This document shows positions 15,372-24,127 of a stretch of 64,000 nucleotides of DNA, one piece after another (the first letter of the stretch is position 1; every line of letters starts with the position of its first letter). The notes under the pieces are model-generated. The model saw only the letters and a list, made by a program, of their open reading frames with translations, made no database searches and was not told where the DNA came from. The DNA is from Gammaproteobacteria bacterium. GTDB lineage: Bacteria > Pseudomonadota > Gammaproteobacteria > JADZEE01. The translations under genes and the position numbers were made by a program. The DNA is taken from the NCBI GenBank assembly GCA_020850735.1, contig JADZEE010000069.1, positions 1-64,000 of the forward strand, given 5' to 3'.

Positions 15372-16385
15372 TCAGACGTCGGCCGGGGACTCGCGCGTCG
15401 GCTCCCGCGCCAGCAGCGCGTCGACGGCCTTCTCAGCGGTCGTGTCACCCCGCAGCAGGGCAGCTACCTGGGCGCAGATCGGCAATTCGACCCCGGTACG
15501 AACCGCCAGCACGTCGACTTCGGCGGCCGTGCCGGCACCCTCGACGGCCTGGCCGATGACCGCGGTCGCGGCCTCGGGGCTGCGCCCGCGGCCGAGCGCG
15601 AGCCCGAGGCGGCGGTTGCGCGACTGGTCGTCCGTGCAGCTCAGCACGAGGTCACCGAGACCTGCCAGGCCCATGAAGGTCGGCGCCCGGCCACCGAGTG
15701 CGAGGCCGAGCCGGGTGATCTCCGACAGGCCGCGTGTGACCACCGCCGCGCGCGTGTTCGCGCCCAGACCGAGGCCATCGGCGATCCCGGCCGCGATGGC
15801 GATGACGTTCTTGACCGCACCGGCGACTTCGACACCGATGACGTCCCCGGCGGTGTAGACCCGGAAAGCGCCGCCGTGAAACCCGCCGACGAAGTCGCGG
15901 GCGAGCCCGGCGCTGGCGGAGGCGATCACCGCGGCGGTCGGATGCCCGGCCACCGTCTCGGCGGCGAACGTCGGTCCCGACAACACCCCGTATTCGGAAT
16001 CGGTGCCGAGGACCTCCTCGACGACCTCGTGCACCAGACGCTGGCGCCCGGGTTCGATTCCCTTGCACGACCATAGCAACCGCAGGTCCGCCGGACGGCG
16101 GGCGGCGACGCGTACGAGCACCTCGCGCAGCGCCTTCAGGGGTACCGCGACGACGACGTCACGCACCACGGTGAGAGCGCCTTCCAGATCCGCGGTGACC
16201 CGCAATCCGTCGGGAAACACGGCGCCGGGCAGGTAGCGCTGGTTGCATCGCTCGGCCCCGAGGCGCGCCACGTGCGCCGCGCGGTGCCCCCAAAGCAGCA
16301 CCGATCGCCCGTTGCGGGCGAGCAGGATGGCGAGCGCCGTGCCCCAGGAACCCGCGCCGAGGACCAGGATCGGTGTGTCGCGCAC
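15372..16385 (-). CDS. gpsA: Glycerol-3-phosphate dehydrogenase [NAD(P)+]
   Basis: A 337-residue enzyme that reduces dihydroxyacetone phosphate to sn-glycerol 3-phosphate for phospholipid synthesis. The NAD-binding motif GAGSWGTALA is at residues 10-19; LLWSCKGIEPG, GPTFAAE and the catalytic-lysine region AGAVKNVIAIAAGIADGLG (K about 193) are all in place. The C-terminal helical domain (GLAGLGDLVLSCT, SRNRRLG) is complete. The start is GTG at 16385. It lies 27 bases downstream of secB, the usual enterobacterial pairing, and is probably cotranscribed with it. Confidence 0.96.
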   Translation of the reverse strand: MRDTPILVLGAGSWGTALAILLARNGRSVLLWGHRAAHVARLGAERCNQRYLPGAVFPDGLRVTADLEGALTVVRDVVVAVPLKALREVLVRVAARRPADLRLLWSCKGIEPGRQRLVHEVVEEVLGTDSEYGVLSGPTFAAETVAGHPTAAVIASASAGLARDFVGGFHGGAFRVYTAGDVIGVEVAGAVKNVIAIAAGIADGLGLGANTRAAVVTRGLSEITRLGLALGGRAPTFMGLAGLGDLVLSCTDDQSRNRRLGLALGRGRSPEAATAVIGQAVEGAGTAAEVDVLAVRTGVELPICAQVAALLRGDTTAEKAVDALLAREPTRESPADV

Positions 16386-16412
16386 CGTCGAATCGCGCTC
16401 GCGCGTAGCGCT

Positions 16413-16913
16413 TCAGTGCGCCTGCCCGCTCTTCGCGGCACTGTCCTCCTGCTGTCGGCGGCGCAGCTCCTGTGCATACAGGTGCTCGAAATTCACCGGC
16501 GCGAGCAGCAGTTGGGGAAAGCCGCCGCGCGTCACCGCATCCGAGACTGCCTCGCGCGCGAAGGGGAACAGAATGTTCGGGCACACCGTGGCGACGAGGG
16601 CCGCGTAGTGTTCGGGAGGGAATCCGCTGATGTTGAACAATCCCGCCTGCTGCACCTCGACCAGATAGACGGTCTTGTCCTCGAAGCGCACCGTGACGGT
16701 GACGGTGAGCACGACCTCGTGCATGTCCCCTTCCACCGGCGTCGCTTCGTTGGCGAGCTGGATGTCGACGCTCGGCTTCCACTGTTCGAGGAATATGCGC
16801 GGGGCATTGGGTGCCTCGAAGGAAAAATCCTTCACGTATACCTTCTGGATGGCGAGATTGCCCACGCGCGGCGCGCTGGTGGCGGCGCCGGGGTTCGGAG
16901 GTTCGCTGCTCAT
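16413..16913 (-). CDS. secB: Protein-export chaperone SecB
   Basis: A 166-residue homotetrameric chaperone that holds preproteins unfolded for SecA. Family landmarks are QKVYVKDFSFEAPNAP, a VTVTVRFEDKTVYLVEVQQAG core strand pair, and PFAREAVSDAVTRGGFPQL near the C-terminus. ATG at 16913 is preceded by AGGAG at a slightly long spacing. The gene is flanked by a YibN-like rhodanese and gpsA, the order known from E. coli (where grxC also intervenes; no grxC here). Confidence 0.96.
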   Translation of the reverse strand: MSSEPPNPGAATSAPRVGNLAIQKVYVKDFSFEAPNAPRIFLEQWKPSVDIQLANEATPVEGDMHEVVLTVTVTVRFEDKTVYLVEVQQAGLFNISGFPPEHYAALVATVCPNILFPFAREAVSDAVTRGGFPQLLLAPVNFEHLYAQELRRRQQEDSAAKSGQAH

Positions 16914-16957
16914 GTCGCTTCGGGCTCCTAGCGATTCGGTGCGGGCTCGACGGGTGC

Positions 16958-17386
16958 TCAGGCGCCGCGTTCGAGCGGCAGGTTCTCGCCCTGCCACGCG
17001 ACGATGCCGCCGCGCAGCCGGTGCAGGCGGGCGAATCCGGTCTTGTGCAGGACGGCCGCCGCGCGCGCGGCGACGGCATCGGTAGCGGCGCAGATGATCA
17101 GTGGCCGTTCCCGCACTGGTTCGAGATCCGCGCCGGACTCCGCGAGCTTGCCGACCGGCGCGTGCACGGCATCCATGATGTGCCCGCGCTCCCAGTCGGC
17201 GGTATCGCGCACGTCGAGCACGACGCCGTCGGCATGATTGATGAGGTGCACCGCTTCGCCGACCGACACGGCCTTGCCGTCGGCGGTCAGGCCGCCTACC
17301 AGATTGGCAACGAGCATGGCGAGCAGGACGACGAACGCACCCACCAGCAGGGCGTGGTTGCTTACGAACTCGGGCAAATGTTCCAT
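16958..17386 (-). CDS. Membrane-anchored rhodanese-like protein (YibN-like)
   Basis: A 142-residue protein with one N-terminal membrane helix (about residues 12-32) and a single rhodanese domain: LINHADGVVLDVRDTADWERGHI, then HAPVGKL and a terminal GIVAWQGENLPLERG. The candidate active-site cysteine is retained in PLIICAATDA, but the loop lacks the CxxGxR pattern of active sulfurtransferases, as in E. coli YibN. Function is not established; location beside secB is conserved. The ATG at 17386 has no strong ribosome-binding site. Confidence 0.85.
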   Translation of the reverse strand: MEHLPEFVSNHALLVGAFVVLLAMLVANLVGGLTADGKAVSVGEAVHLINHADGVVLDVRDTADWERGHIMDAVHAPVGKLAESGADLEPVRERPLIICAATDAVAARAAAVLHKTGFARLHRLRGGIVAWQGENLPLERGA

Positions 17387-17614
17387 GGCGTCACGACGAG
17401 CGATTTGAAACGGAGCGCAAACAAGGGTTGCGACACCGGCATGCCGGGCGGCGCAGCGACCGGCGTGAAGCGGCGAGCATGATACACTGTCACGCGACAA
17501 CGGCACACCGACCCGGACCGAAGGGCACCGGCGGGGCGGCGCGAGCAAACAGGGGCGTCCGGCCGGCAACAGCATAGTCGCCGTGCACCGGACGCGCGGA
17601 CATCGCCAGACGCC

Positions 17615-19225
17615 ATGCAGCGCAGCTACCAACCGCTCATACTCGTCATCCTCGACGGCTGGGGTTATTCCGAGGACACGCAGTACAACGCCATCCACAG
17701 CGCGAACAAGCCCAACTGGGATCGCTACCAGGCGGATTTCCCGCACATGCTGATCGACGCATCGGGCGTCGCGGTCGGCCTGCCGGATAGGCAGATGGGC
17801 AACTCCGAGGTCGGCCACGTGCACATCGGCGCGGGCCGTCTGGTGCCGCAGGATTTCACCCGCATCAGCATGGCCATCGAAGACGGCTCGTTTCTGGACA
17901 ATCCGCGGCTGACGCAGCCCTTGCGCGGGGCGGCCGCGAACGGCAAATCGGTACACCTGCTCGGCCTGCTCTCGCCGGGTGGCGTCCACAGCCACGAGGA
18001 TCACATGCTGGCGGCGATCGAGCTCGCCGTGCGTTGCGGCGTGCGCCAGCTCTACCTGCATGCGTTTCTCGACGGCCGCGACACACCTCCCAAGAGCGCC
18101 GCCGAGAGCATCGCCCGCGTGCAGATGAAATTCGGCGAGCTCGGCAGCGGGCGTATCGCTTCGATAGTCGGCCGCTATTACGCGATGGACCGCAACAAGC
18201 ACTGGGACCGTATTCGCAGCGCTTACGAGCTGCTCGTCGACGGACGCGCCCCGTACAGCGCCGGCGATCCGCTCATCGCGCTGGATCAGGCCTACGCCCG
18301 CGGCGAAACCGACGAATTCGTGAAGCCGACGTCGATAGTACGGGACGGGTGCTCACCCGTGCGCATCGAGGACGGTGATGTAGTGGTGTTCATGAACTAC
18401 CGGGCCGATCGCGCCCGCGAGCTGACCGTCGCCTTTACCGATCCGGAGTTCCGCGGCTTCGACCGGATCCGTGTGCCGCGCCTGGCAGACTTCGTGTCGC
18501 TGACCGAGTACAGCGCCGACTACGAAGTCAGCGTGGCCTTTGCGCCGCAACACCTCGACAATACGCTCGGCGAGTACGTCGCCCGCAAGGGACTGCGGCA
18601 GCTCAGAATCGCCGAGACCGAGAAGTACGCCCACGTGACTTTTTTCTTCAACGGTGGCGATGAACACGCGTTCGAGGGCGAGGATCGCATACTCGTGCCC
18701 TCACCGCACGTGGCCACCTACGATTTGCAGCCGGAAATGAGCGCGAGGACGGTCACCGACCGTCTGGTCGAATGCATCGAGAGCGGGCGTTACGACCTCA
18801 TCGTGTGTAATTACGCCAATGCCGACATGGTCGGTCACACCGGCGACTTCGAGGCCACCGTCAAGGCAATCGAGACCCTCGACGCGTGCCTCGGCCGCGT
18901 CGAGGCCGCGGCCCGCAGGAGCGGCGCCGAGATCCTCATCACCGCCGATCACGGCAATGCGGAGAAAATGCGCGGGGTCAGCACCAGGCACGAGCCTGGC
19001 CAGCCCCACACGGCGCACACCAGCAACCTGGTGCCGCTCGTTTATCTGGGCCGCACCGCCGACATGGCGCACAGCGGCACCCTGGTCGACATCGCCCCCA
19101 CCGTCCTCGCCCTCATGGGGCTGGAGCAGCCTGCACAGATGACCGGCGTTGCCCTCATCACCGTGCATCCGGCAGGCCGCGGCGCCCGGGGCCGGGCGGC
19201 AGCGGCGGCACCGAGCCTGTCTTGA
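17615..19225 (+). CDS. gpmI: 2,3-bisphosphoglycerate-independent phosphoglycerate mutase
   Basis: A 536-residue Mn-dependent enzyme interconverting 3- and 2-phosphoglycerate. The N-terminal metal motif VILDGWG and phosphoserine loop RQMGNSEVGHVHIGAGR (Ser64) are present, as are GGVHSHEDH, HAFLDGRDTPPKSA, FMNYRADRARE and the metal-binding ITADHGNAEKM. The protein is about 20 residues longer than usual owing to an Ala/Arg-rich C-terminal tail. It is divergent from the rhodanese gene across 228 bases. An extended -10-like TGATACACT at 17480-17488 may drive it, but no matching -35 is seen. It overlaps envC. Confidence 0.97.
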   Translation: MQRSYQPLILVILDGWGYSEDTQYNAIHSANKPNWDRYQADFPHMLIDASGVAVGLPDRQMGNSEVGHVHIGAGRLVPQDFTRISMAIEDGSFLDNPRLTQPLRGAAANGKSVHLLGLLSPGGVHSHEDHMLAAIELAVRCGVRQLYLHAFLDGRDTPPKSAAESIARVQMKFGELGSGRIASIVGRYYAMDRNKHWDRIRSAYELLVDGRAPYSAGDPLIALDQAYARGETDEFVKPTSIVRDGCSPVRIEDGDVVVFMNYRADRARELTVAFTDPEFRGFDRIRVPRLADFVSLTEYSADYEVSVAFAPQHLDNTLGEYVARKGLRQLRIAETEKYAHVTFFFNGGDEHAFEGEDRILVPSPHVATYDLQPEMSARTVTDRLVECIESGRYDLIVCNYANADMVGHTGDFEATVKAIETLDACLGRVEAAARRSGAEILITADHGNAEKMRGVSTRHEPGQPHTAHTSNLVPLVYLGRTADMAHSGTLVDIAPTVLALMGLEQPAQMTGVALITVHPAGRGARGRAAAAAPSLS

Positions 19226-20382
19226 GACCCGCGCGCGCCGTCGCCACGGCGTTGTTCGTCTGGACCGCCGGGACGACGTTCGCGCCCGGCGCGCCCGCCG
19301 CGCGCGAGCAGGCCGCGGCCCTGGCGGAGCTGCGTGTCCGGATCGCCGCCCTCGAAGCCGAGGTGCAACGCGAACGGCGCGAGCTCGACACCACCAGCGC
19401 CGAGGTCGCCACGCTCGATCGTGACGTCGACGCCCGCAGCACACGACTGCGCGAGCTCGAGGCCGCGCTCGGCCGCAAGCTCGAGCGACTGCGCGAGCTC
19501 GAGCGTGAGCGGCGTCAGCGCGGCGAACGGCTGCAGGAGCACAAGCGCGCACTGGCCGGGCAGCTGCGCGCCGTGCAGCGCATGGGCCAAGGCGACCGGC
19601 TGCGCCTGGTGCTGAACCAGGACGATCCCGGCCGTGCGGCACGCATCCTGGTTTATCACGACTTCTACACCCGCGCGCGCGCGGCGGCGATCCGCGATAT
19701 CGGCGCCGAGATCCAGCGCTATGTGGATATCGGCCGCGCCATTTCGCTCGAAACCGAGAAACTCCGCCAGCTGCGGGCACAGACCGAACGGGACATCGAC
19801 GAGCTGGAGCAGCGGCGCCTCGAGCGGCGACGCACGTTCGCCCGCCTCGAGCATAGCGTCGGCACGCAGGACCGCGAGCTCAGGCAGCTGCGCGACGACG
19901 AGTCGCGGCTCGAAGCGCTGGTCGAGGAGATCGAGCACGCGGCACAGCGACGACAGCGGGTAGACGCGGCGCGGCCCTTCGCGGATCTCGCCGGCGCGCT
20001 GCGATGGCCGGTGCCGGGAACGCTCACGCGCCGCTTCGGCTCGCTGCGCAGCGGCGACATGCGCTGGCATGGGGTGATCATCGATGCGCCGGGCGGCAGC
20101 ACCGTGGCGGCGGTGAGCGACGGCACGGTGGTGTTCGCCGACGAGTTCCGCCATCTGGGTCGACTCATCATCGTCGATCACGGTGACGGCTGGATGAGCC
20201 TGTACGGTCAGATCGCGCAGCTGCTCAAGACCACGGGCGAAACCGTCATCGGCGGCGAGACGATCGCCACACTCGACGGCAGTCCGGACGGCACGGCCCC
20301 GCTGTATTTCGAGATCCGCAAAGACGGCAAACCCCAGGATCCGCAGCATTGGTGCACACACCCCCCCACGGCCACACCTTGA
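19222..20382 (+). CDS. envC: EnvC-like murein hydrolase activator (degenerate M23/LytM)
   Basis: A 386-residue periplasmic protein. The start is TTG at 19222, overlapping the gpmI stop as TTGA; a hydrophobic N-terminus (residues 4-20) acts as signal. Residues about 25-240 are a long charged coiled coil. The C-terminal LytM domain reads WHGVIIDAPGGSTVAAVSDG and later VDHGDGWMSLYGQ: relative to active M23 peptidases, the second-motif HxH becomes YGQ and the first-motif HxGxD spacing is lost. It is thus predicted to be catalytically inactive and to activate AmiA/AmiB-type amidases during division. The gpmI-envC-yibQ neighbourhood is conserved in gammaproteobacteria. Confidence 0.88.
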   Translation: MRPARAVATALFVWTAGTTFAPGAPAAREQAAALAELRVRIAALEAEVQRERRELDTTSAEVATLDRDVDARSTRLRELEAALGRKLERLRELERERRQRGERLQEHKRALAGQLRAVQRMGQGDRLRLVLNQDDPGRAARILVYHDFYTRARAAAIRDIGAEIQRYVDIGRAISLETEKLRQLRAQTERDIDELEQRRLERRRTFARLEHSVGTQDRELRQLRDDESRLEALVEEIEHAAQRRQRVDAARPFADLAGALRWPVPGTLTRRFGSLRSGDMRWHGVIIDAPGGSTVAAVSDGTVVFADEFRHLGRLIIVDHGDGWMSLYGQIAQLLKTTGETVIGGETIATLDGSPDGTAPLYFEIRKDGKPQDPQHWCTHPPTATP

Positions 20383-20418
20383 AGGCACGCGGGGCCGGGT
20401 ACCCGTGGCGGCGGTTGC

Positions 20419-20448
20419 TTGTAAGGCCGCGGATCCGGCCTGTATGCT
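20419..20448 (+). promoter_or_regulatory. Candidate sigma-70 promoter of ctpA
   Basis: TTGTAA (20419-20424) and TATGCT (20443-20448) are separated by 18 bases, in the 216-base gap between envC and ctpA. Transcription would start near 20455, leaving about 144 bases of leader; no structure of note is seen in the leader. It could serve ctpA, yibQ, the NrtS-like gene and the Sel1 gene. Confidence 0.45.
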
Positions 20449-20598
20449 AGCGCCGCCGCATCCCCTGGGCGCCGCGCGCGTCTGCAGTTCGATCGCGCCA
20501 GCTTATCCCGATACCGGAAGGCCCACCGGGCCGGCCAGCGCTCTCATTGCGGGAACGTGGCCATACCCGCCGGTCGCAGTCCGGCTGGAGTCTCGTCA

Positions 20599-21945
20599 AT
20601 GAGAAGTTCGTCAGTCATCGCCATCACCCTGCTGCTGGCACTGGGCGGCGTCGCCGCCGGCCCCGCCCACGCCACCGCCCAGGAAGACAAACCGGGCGAC
20701 GCCGCGCGGGCCGAAGCGCTGCCCCTCGAGGAGCTGCGCACATTCACCGAGGTGTTCGCCAAGATCAAGAACGACTACGTCGAGCAGGTCAGTGACAAGC
20801 AGCTGCTCGAGAGCGCCATCAAGGGCATGTTGTCGGGGCTCGATCCGCACTCCGCCTACCTCGACCCGGAGGCATTCAAGGGTCTGCAGGAGGGCACGAC
20901 CGGCGAGTTCGGCGGCCTGGGTATCGAAGTCGGCATGGAAGACGGCTTCGTCAAGGTCATCTCCCCGATCGACGATACGCCCGCGCAGTCTGCCGGCGTG
21001 AAGGCGGGCGACCTCATCATTCGCCTCGACGATACGCCGGTCAAAGGCATGAGCCTCAATGACGCGGTCAAGCTCATGCGCGGCAAACCGGGCTCGCGCA
21101 TCCTGCTGACCATCGTTCGAGAAGGCGAGGAGCAACCGCTCAAGCTCGAGCTCACGCGCGCCGTCATCCGTGTTCAGAGCGTGAAGAGCCGCATCCTGGA
21201 TCCCGGATTCGGCTACCTGAGGATTTCCCATTTCCAGTCGCACACGGGCACTGACGCGCTGGCGGCCCTGAACAAGCTGCAGCTGGACAACGGCGGCGCG
21301 CTCAAGGCCCTGGTGCTGGATCTGCGCAACAATCCGGGCGGCATTCTCAGCGCTGCGGTCGACGTGGCCGACGCCTTCCTCACCGACGGGCTCATCGTCT
21401 ACACCGAAGGCCGCGTCGACGATGCCGAGCTCGCCTTCAGCGCCAAGGGCAAGGACGAGCTCGGCGGTGCACCGCTCGTGGTACTGGTCAACGGGGGCTC
21501 GGCATCGGCGTCGGAAATCGTCGCCGGCGCCCTGCAGGACCGCCGGCGCGCAGTCATCATGGGTAGCCAGACCTTCGGCAAGGGTTCGGTACAGACCATC
21601 CTGCCGATGAACAACGATGCCGCTTTGAAGCTCACGACGGCCCGGTACTACACGCCCTCGGGTCGCTCGATCCAGGCCGAAGGCATCAAACCGGACATCG
21701 TGCTCGATCACGTGAAGATCGCGAAGATAGAGCGGGCCGACCCCGATCTGGTCAAGGAGTCGCACCTGAGCGGCCATCTCGTGAACGGTGACGGCAAAGA
21801 CGGCGCAACGGCGATCGACGCCGGCGGGCCGCCGGAAGCACCCGGTCCGGGAGCGCCGGACCCCGGGCTCGCCGAAAGCGATTACGAGCTCTACGAAGCG
21901 CTGAACCTGCTCAAAGGTCTGGTCCTGCTGCAGGCCCGCAACTGA
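20599..21945 (+). CDS. ctpA: C-terminal processing protease, S41 family
   Basis: A 448-residue periplasmic serine protease of the CtpA/Prc family. A signal peptide spans about residues 1-27. A PDZ domain (GLGIEVGMEDGFVKV to LTRAVI) covers about 105-190. The S41 catalytic motif GGSASASEIV gives nucleophile Ser303, and Lys328 (QTFGKGSV) is the general base 25 residues later, the spacing seen in Prc. The C-terminus beyond 400 is Gly/Pro-rich. It likely trims peptidoglycan hydrolases or their adaptors. ATG at 20599 has GGAG upstream. It lies between envC and yibQ, a common gammaproteobacterial insertion. Confidence 0.93.
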   Translation: MRSSSVIAITLLLALGGVAAGPAHATAQEDKPGDAARAEALPLEELRTFTEVFAKIKNDYVEQVSDKQLLESAIKGMLSGLDPHSAYLDPEAFKGLQEGTTGEFGGLGIEVGMEDGFVKVISPIDDTPAQSAGVKAGDLIIRLDDTPVKGMSLNDAVKLMRGKPGSRILLTIVREGEEQPLKLELTRAVIRVQSVKSRILDPGFGYLRISHFQSHTGTDALAALNKLQLDNGGALKALVLDLRNNPGGILSAAVDVADAFLTDGLIVYTEGRVDDAELAFSAKGKDELGGAPLVVLVNGGSASASEIVAGALQDRRRAVIMGSQTFGKGSVQTILPMNNDAALKLTTARYYTPSGRSIQAEGIKPDIVLDHVKIAKIERADPDLVKESHLSGHLVNGDGKDGATAIDAGGPPEAPGPGAPDPGLAESDYELYEALNLLKGLVLLQARN

Positions 21946-21954
21946 ACCGGAGCG

Positions 21955-22758
21955 ATGGACGGCCGCCGAGTGCTGCATGCCTTCGCCGCGATCGTCATCG
22001 CGACCGCGCTGGATGGCGGCGCTCGTGCGGAACCCGCCGACCCGGCGATCAGCATCATCATCGACGACATGGGCTATCGCCTCGCGGACGGACGGCGCGC
22101 GATCGCGCTGCCCGGGTCGGTGGCGTTCTCATTTCTGCCGCGCACACCGCATGCCCACGTGCTCGTCGACGAGGCGCGGGCGGCGGGCAAGGAAGTGCTG
22201 CTGCACCAGCCCATGGAGGCGATCGGCAGCGATCGTCTGCTCGGTCCAGGGGCATTGCGGGCCGACATGAGCCGCGCCGTGTTCGTGTCGACCGTGCGTG
22301 AGAACCTCGGCGCACTGCCGGCGGCGGTCGGCCTCAACAACCACATGGGCAGCCTGCTCACGCGCCACCCGCAGCAGATGGCCTGGCTCATGGAGGCACT
22401 GCGCAGCCAGGGGCTGTTGTTCATCGACAGCCGCACGACGGCACACAGCGTCGCCGCCCGCACTGCCCGCGAGTTCGGCGTGCCCGTGCTGACCCGGGAC
22501 GTGTTCCTCGACAACGAGCAACGCATCGATTACATACGCGAGCAGTTTCGCAAGCTCGTGCTCACCGCGCGGCGCAAGGGTTACGCGCTCGGAATAGCGC
22601 ACCCGCAACCGGCGACCCTCGCGGTACTGGCGCAGGAGCTGGCGACGCTGCCGCAGCTGAACGTCGATCTGGTCGGCCCGGCCGCGCTGCTCGCACGGGC
22701 GCGCACGGTGCGCAGGGGAGAGCAGCGCCCGCCGACCGCGATCCCGCTGCGCAATTGA
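21955..22758 (+). CDS. yibQ: Divergent polysaccharide deacetylase family protein YibQ
   Basis: A 267-residue exported protein of the DUF610/divergent polysaccharide deacetylase family. A signal peptide (about 1-25) precedes AISIIIDDMGYRLADGRRA, with the tandem Asp of the deacetylase fold; FSFLPRTPHAH, LHQPMEA, GLNNHMGSLLT and LFIDSRTTAHSVA are the other conserved strands. The substrate is unknown, but a role in envelope polysaccharide is probable given its neighbours envC and ctpA. It begins 9 bases after ctpA, so cotranscription is likely. Confidence 0.88.
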   Translation: MDGRRVLHAFAAIVIATALDGGARAEPADPAISIIIDDMGYRLADGRRAIALPGSVAFSFLPRTPHAHVLVDEARAAGKEVLLHQPMEAIGSDRLLGPGALRADMSRAVFVSTVRENLGALPAAVGLNNHMGSLLTRHPQQMAWLMEALRSQGLLFIDSRTTAHSVAARTAREFGVPVLTRDVFLDNEQRIDYIREQFRKLVLTARRKGYALGIAHPQPATLAVLAQELATLPQLNVDLVGPAALLARARTVRRGEQRPPTAIPLRN

Positions 22759-22841
22759 ACCGGCGCACGCGCGTGCCCCGGCGGGCCAGTGGCAGGACCG
22801 ACGTCGTTACGCTCCCAGCCACCAAACGGGGAAGCCGTCAG

Positions 22842-23081
22842 ATGTCCGACCGATCCTGGATCACAGACGCCCTGCAGCCCGCGGTTCGCCGCCGCGCGGC
22901 GCACGTGAGCCTCATCGTCGGCACCGTTCTGGTGATCATCAACCACGGCCACGCGCTCATCGACGGTGACGTCACGACCGTGCGTTGCGCACAAATGCTG
23001 CTCACTTACGCGGTCCCGTACGCTGTCTCGACCTACGCAGCGGTCGGCGCACTGCGGGACCGGTGCACCGATGCGCCCTGA
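22842..23081 (+). CDS. Small NrtS-like two-helix membrane protein
   Basis: A 79-residue protein with two hydrophobic segments, at about residues 20-36 (AHVSLIVGTVLVIINHG) and 52-70 (LLTYAVPYAVSTYAAVGAL). The INHGxAL, LTYxVPYxVSTY pattern matches the small family annotated as NrtS (nitrate/nitrite transporter-associated). ATG at 22842 has a good GGGGAA ribosome-binding site. Its last 11 bases overlap the Sel1 gene. No nitrogen-metabolism genes are nearby, so a nitrate role here is uncertain. Confidence 0.65.
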   Translation: MSDRSWITDALQPAVRRRAAHVSLIVGTVLVIINHGHALIDGDVTTVRCAQMLLTYAVPYAVSTYAAVGALRDRCTDAP

Positions 23082-24117
23082 TCACCGCACGCTCGCGGCG
23101 CTGCTCGCCCTCGCGGCAGCCGCGGGCCCGGCGCTGGGCGTGGATCGGCAGGCAGCGCTGTCGGCCTACGAGCGCGGCGATTACCGCGCCGCGAGCAGCG
23201 CGTTCCGCCAGATGGCGCGCCGTGGCGATGCGGTCGCCCTGAACAACCTGGGGGTCATGTACCTGCGCGGGCTGGGCGTGGACCGCGACTACGAAAAGGC
23301 CATGGAGCTGTTCCGCAATGCCGACGGCCACGGCCTGACGGGCGCGCAGCACAACATCGGCATGATGTACCTGCGCGGATACGGCGTGGAAAACGATCCG
23401 GTCGAAGCCGCACGCTGGTTCCAGGCGGGAGCCGATCGCGGCGATCGCGAAGCCGAATTTCAACTCGCGCTGCTCTATCATGGGGGTCGTGGCGTCGCCG
23501 CCGACCCGCAGCTCGCGGCGAAGCTGTTCGAACGCGCGGCGCAGACCGGCCTGACGGCGGCGCAATACAACCTCGGCGTGCTGTACCTGCACGGCGACGG
23601 CGTGGACGCGGACCCCGCGCGGGCGGCCGAATGGCTGCGCAAGGCCGCGCAGGCGGGTCACCCCGAAGCCCAGCTGCAGCTCGGTTATCTGCTGTTCAAG
23701 GGCGCAGGCGACGTCCGGCCCGATTACGTCGAGGCGCAGCGCTGGCTCGAGGTGGCGGCGGTCAAGGGTGACGCCGAGGCACAGCTGAACATGGGCATGA
23801 TCGCGCTGCGCGGCCTGACCGGGCCGGCCGACGCGAACGCCGCGTTTCAATGGTTTCGCCGCGCGGCGGAGCAGGGACACGTCGGCGCGCAGCACAACCT
23901 CGGCATCCTCTACTTCCAGGGTGTGGGTGTGGCGGCCGATTTCGTCCAGGCCTACGCCTGGTTCGACGTGGCGGCGATGGGCGGTTACGAGCCGGCGCGG
24001 CGCAATCTCCAGCTGCTCGACGCGCAGCTCAAACCCGAAGCCATCGAACAGGCCAGGCTGCTGTCGATGCAGATGATCAAGGACTACGGGACTTACGGCG
24101 CACGCACGGCCGAATGA
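23071..24117 (+). CDS. Secreted Sel1-repeat (TPR-like) protein
   Basis: A 348-residue exported protein. A signal peptide of about 22 residues precedes roughly eight Sel1-like repeats of 36 residues (typical unit: AQYNLGVLYLHGDGVDADPA) covering residues 30-335. Sel1 repeats make helical scaffolds for protein-protein contacts; the partner is unknown. It overlaps the NrtS-like gene by 11 bases, so translation is probably coupled, and converges on the aminotransferase gene with only 10 bases between stops. Confidence 0.85.
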   Translation: MRPDHRTLAALLALAAAAGPALGVDRQAALSAYERGDYRAASSAFRQMARRGDAVALNNLGVMYLRGLGVDRDYEKAMELFRNADGHGLTGAQHNIGMMYLRGYGVENDPVEAARWFQAGADRGDREAEFQLALLYHGGRGVAADPQLAAKLFERAAQTGLTAAQYNLGVLYLHGDGVDADPARAAEWLRKAAQAGHPEAQLQLGYLLFKGAGDVRPDYVEAQRWLEVAAVKGDAEAQLNMGMIALRGLTGPADANAAFQWFRRAAEQGHVGAQHNLGILYFQGVGVAADFVQAYAWFDVAAMGGYEPARRNLQLLDAQLKPEAIEQARLLSMQMIKDYGTYGARTAE

Positions 24118-24127
24118 GCCGCCATCG

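Noticed and set aside
15290-15374. Possible decayed copy of the 180 bp repeat before the gpsA stop (GTGATGCTCAG next to the TCA)
   Set aside because: Only about 11 bases resemble the repeat end and the interior does not align, so it is not distinguishable from chance in GC-rich sequence.
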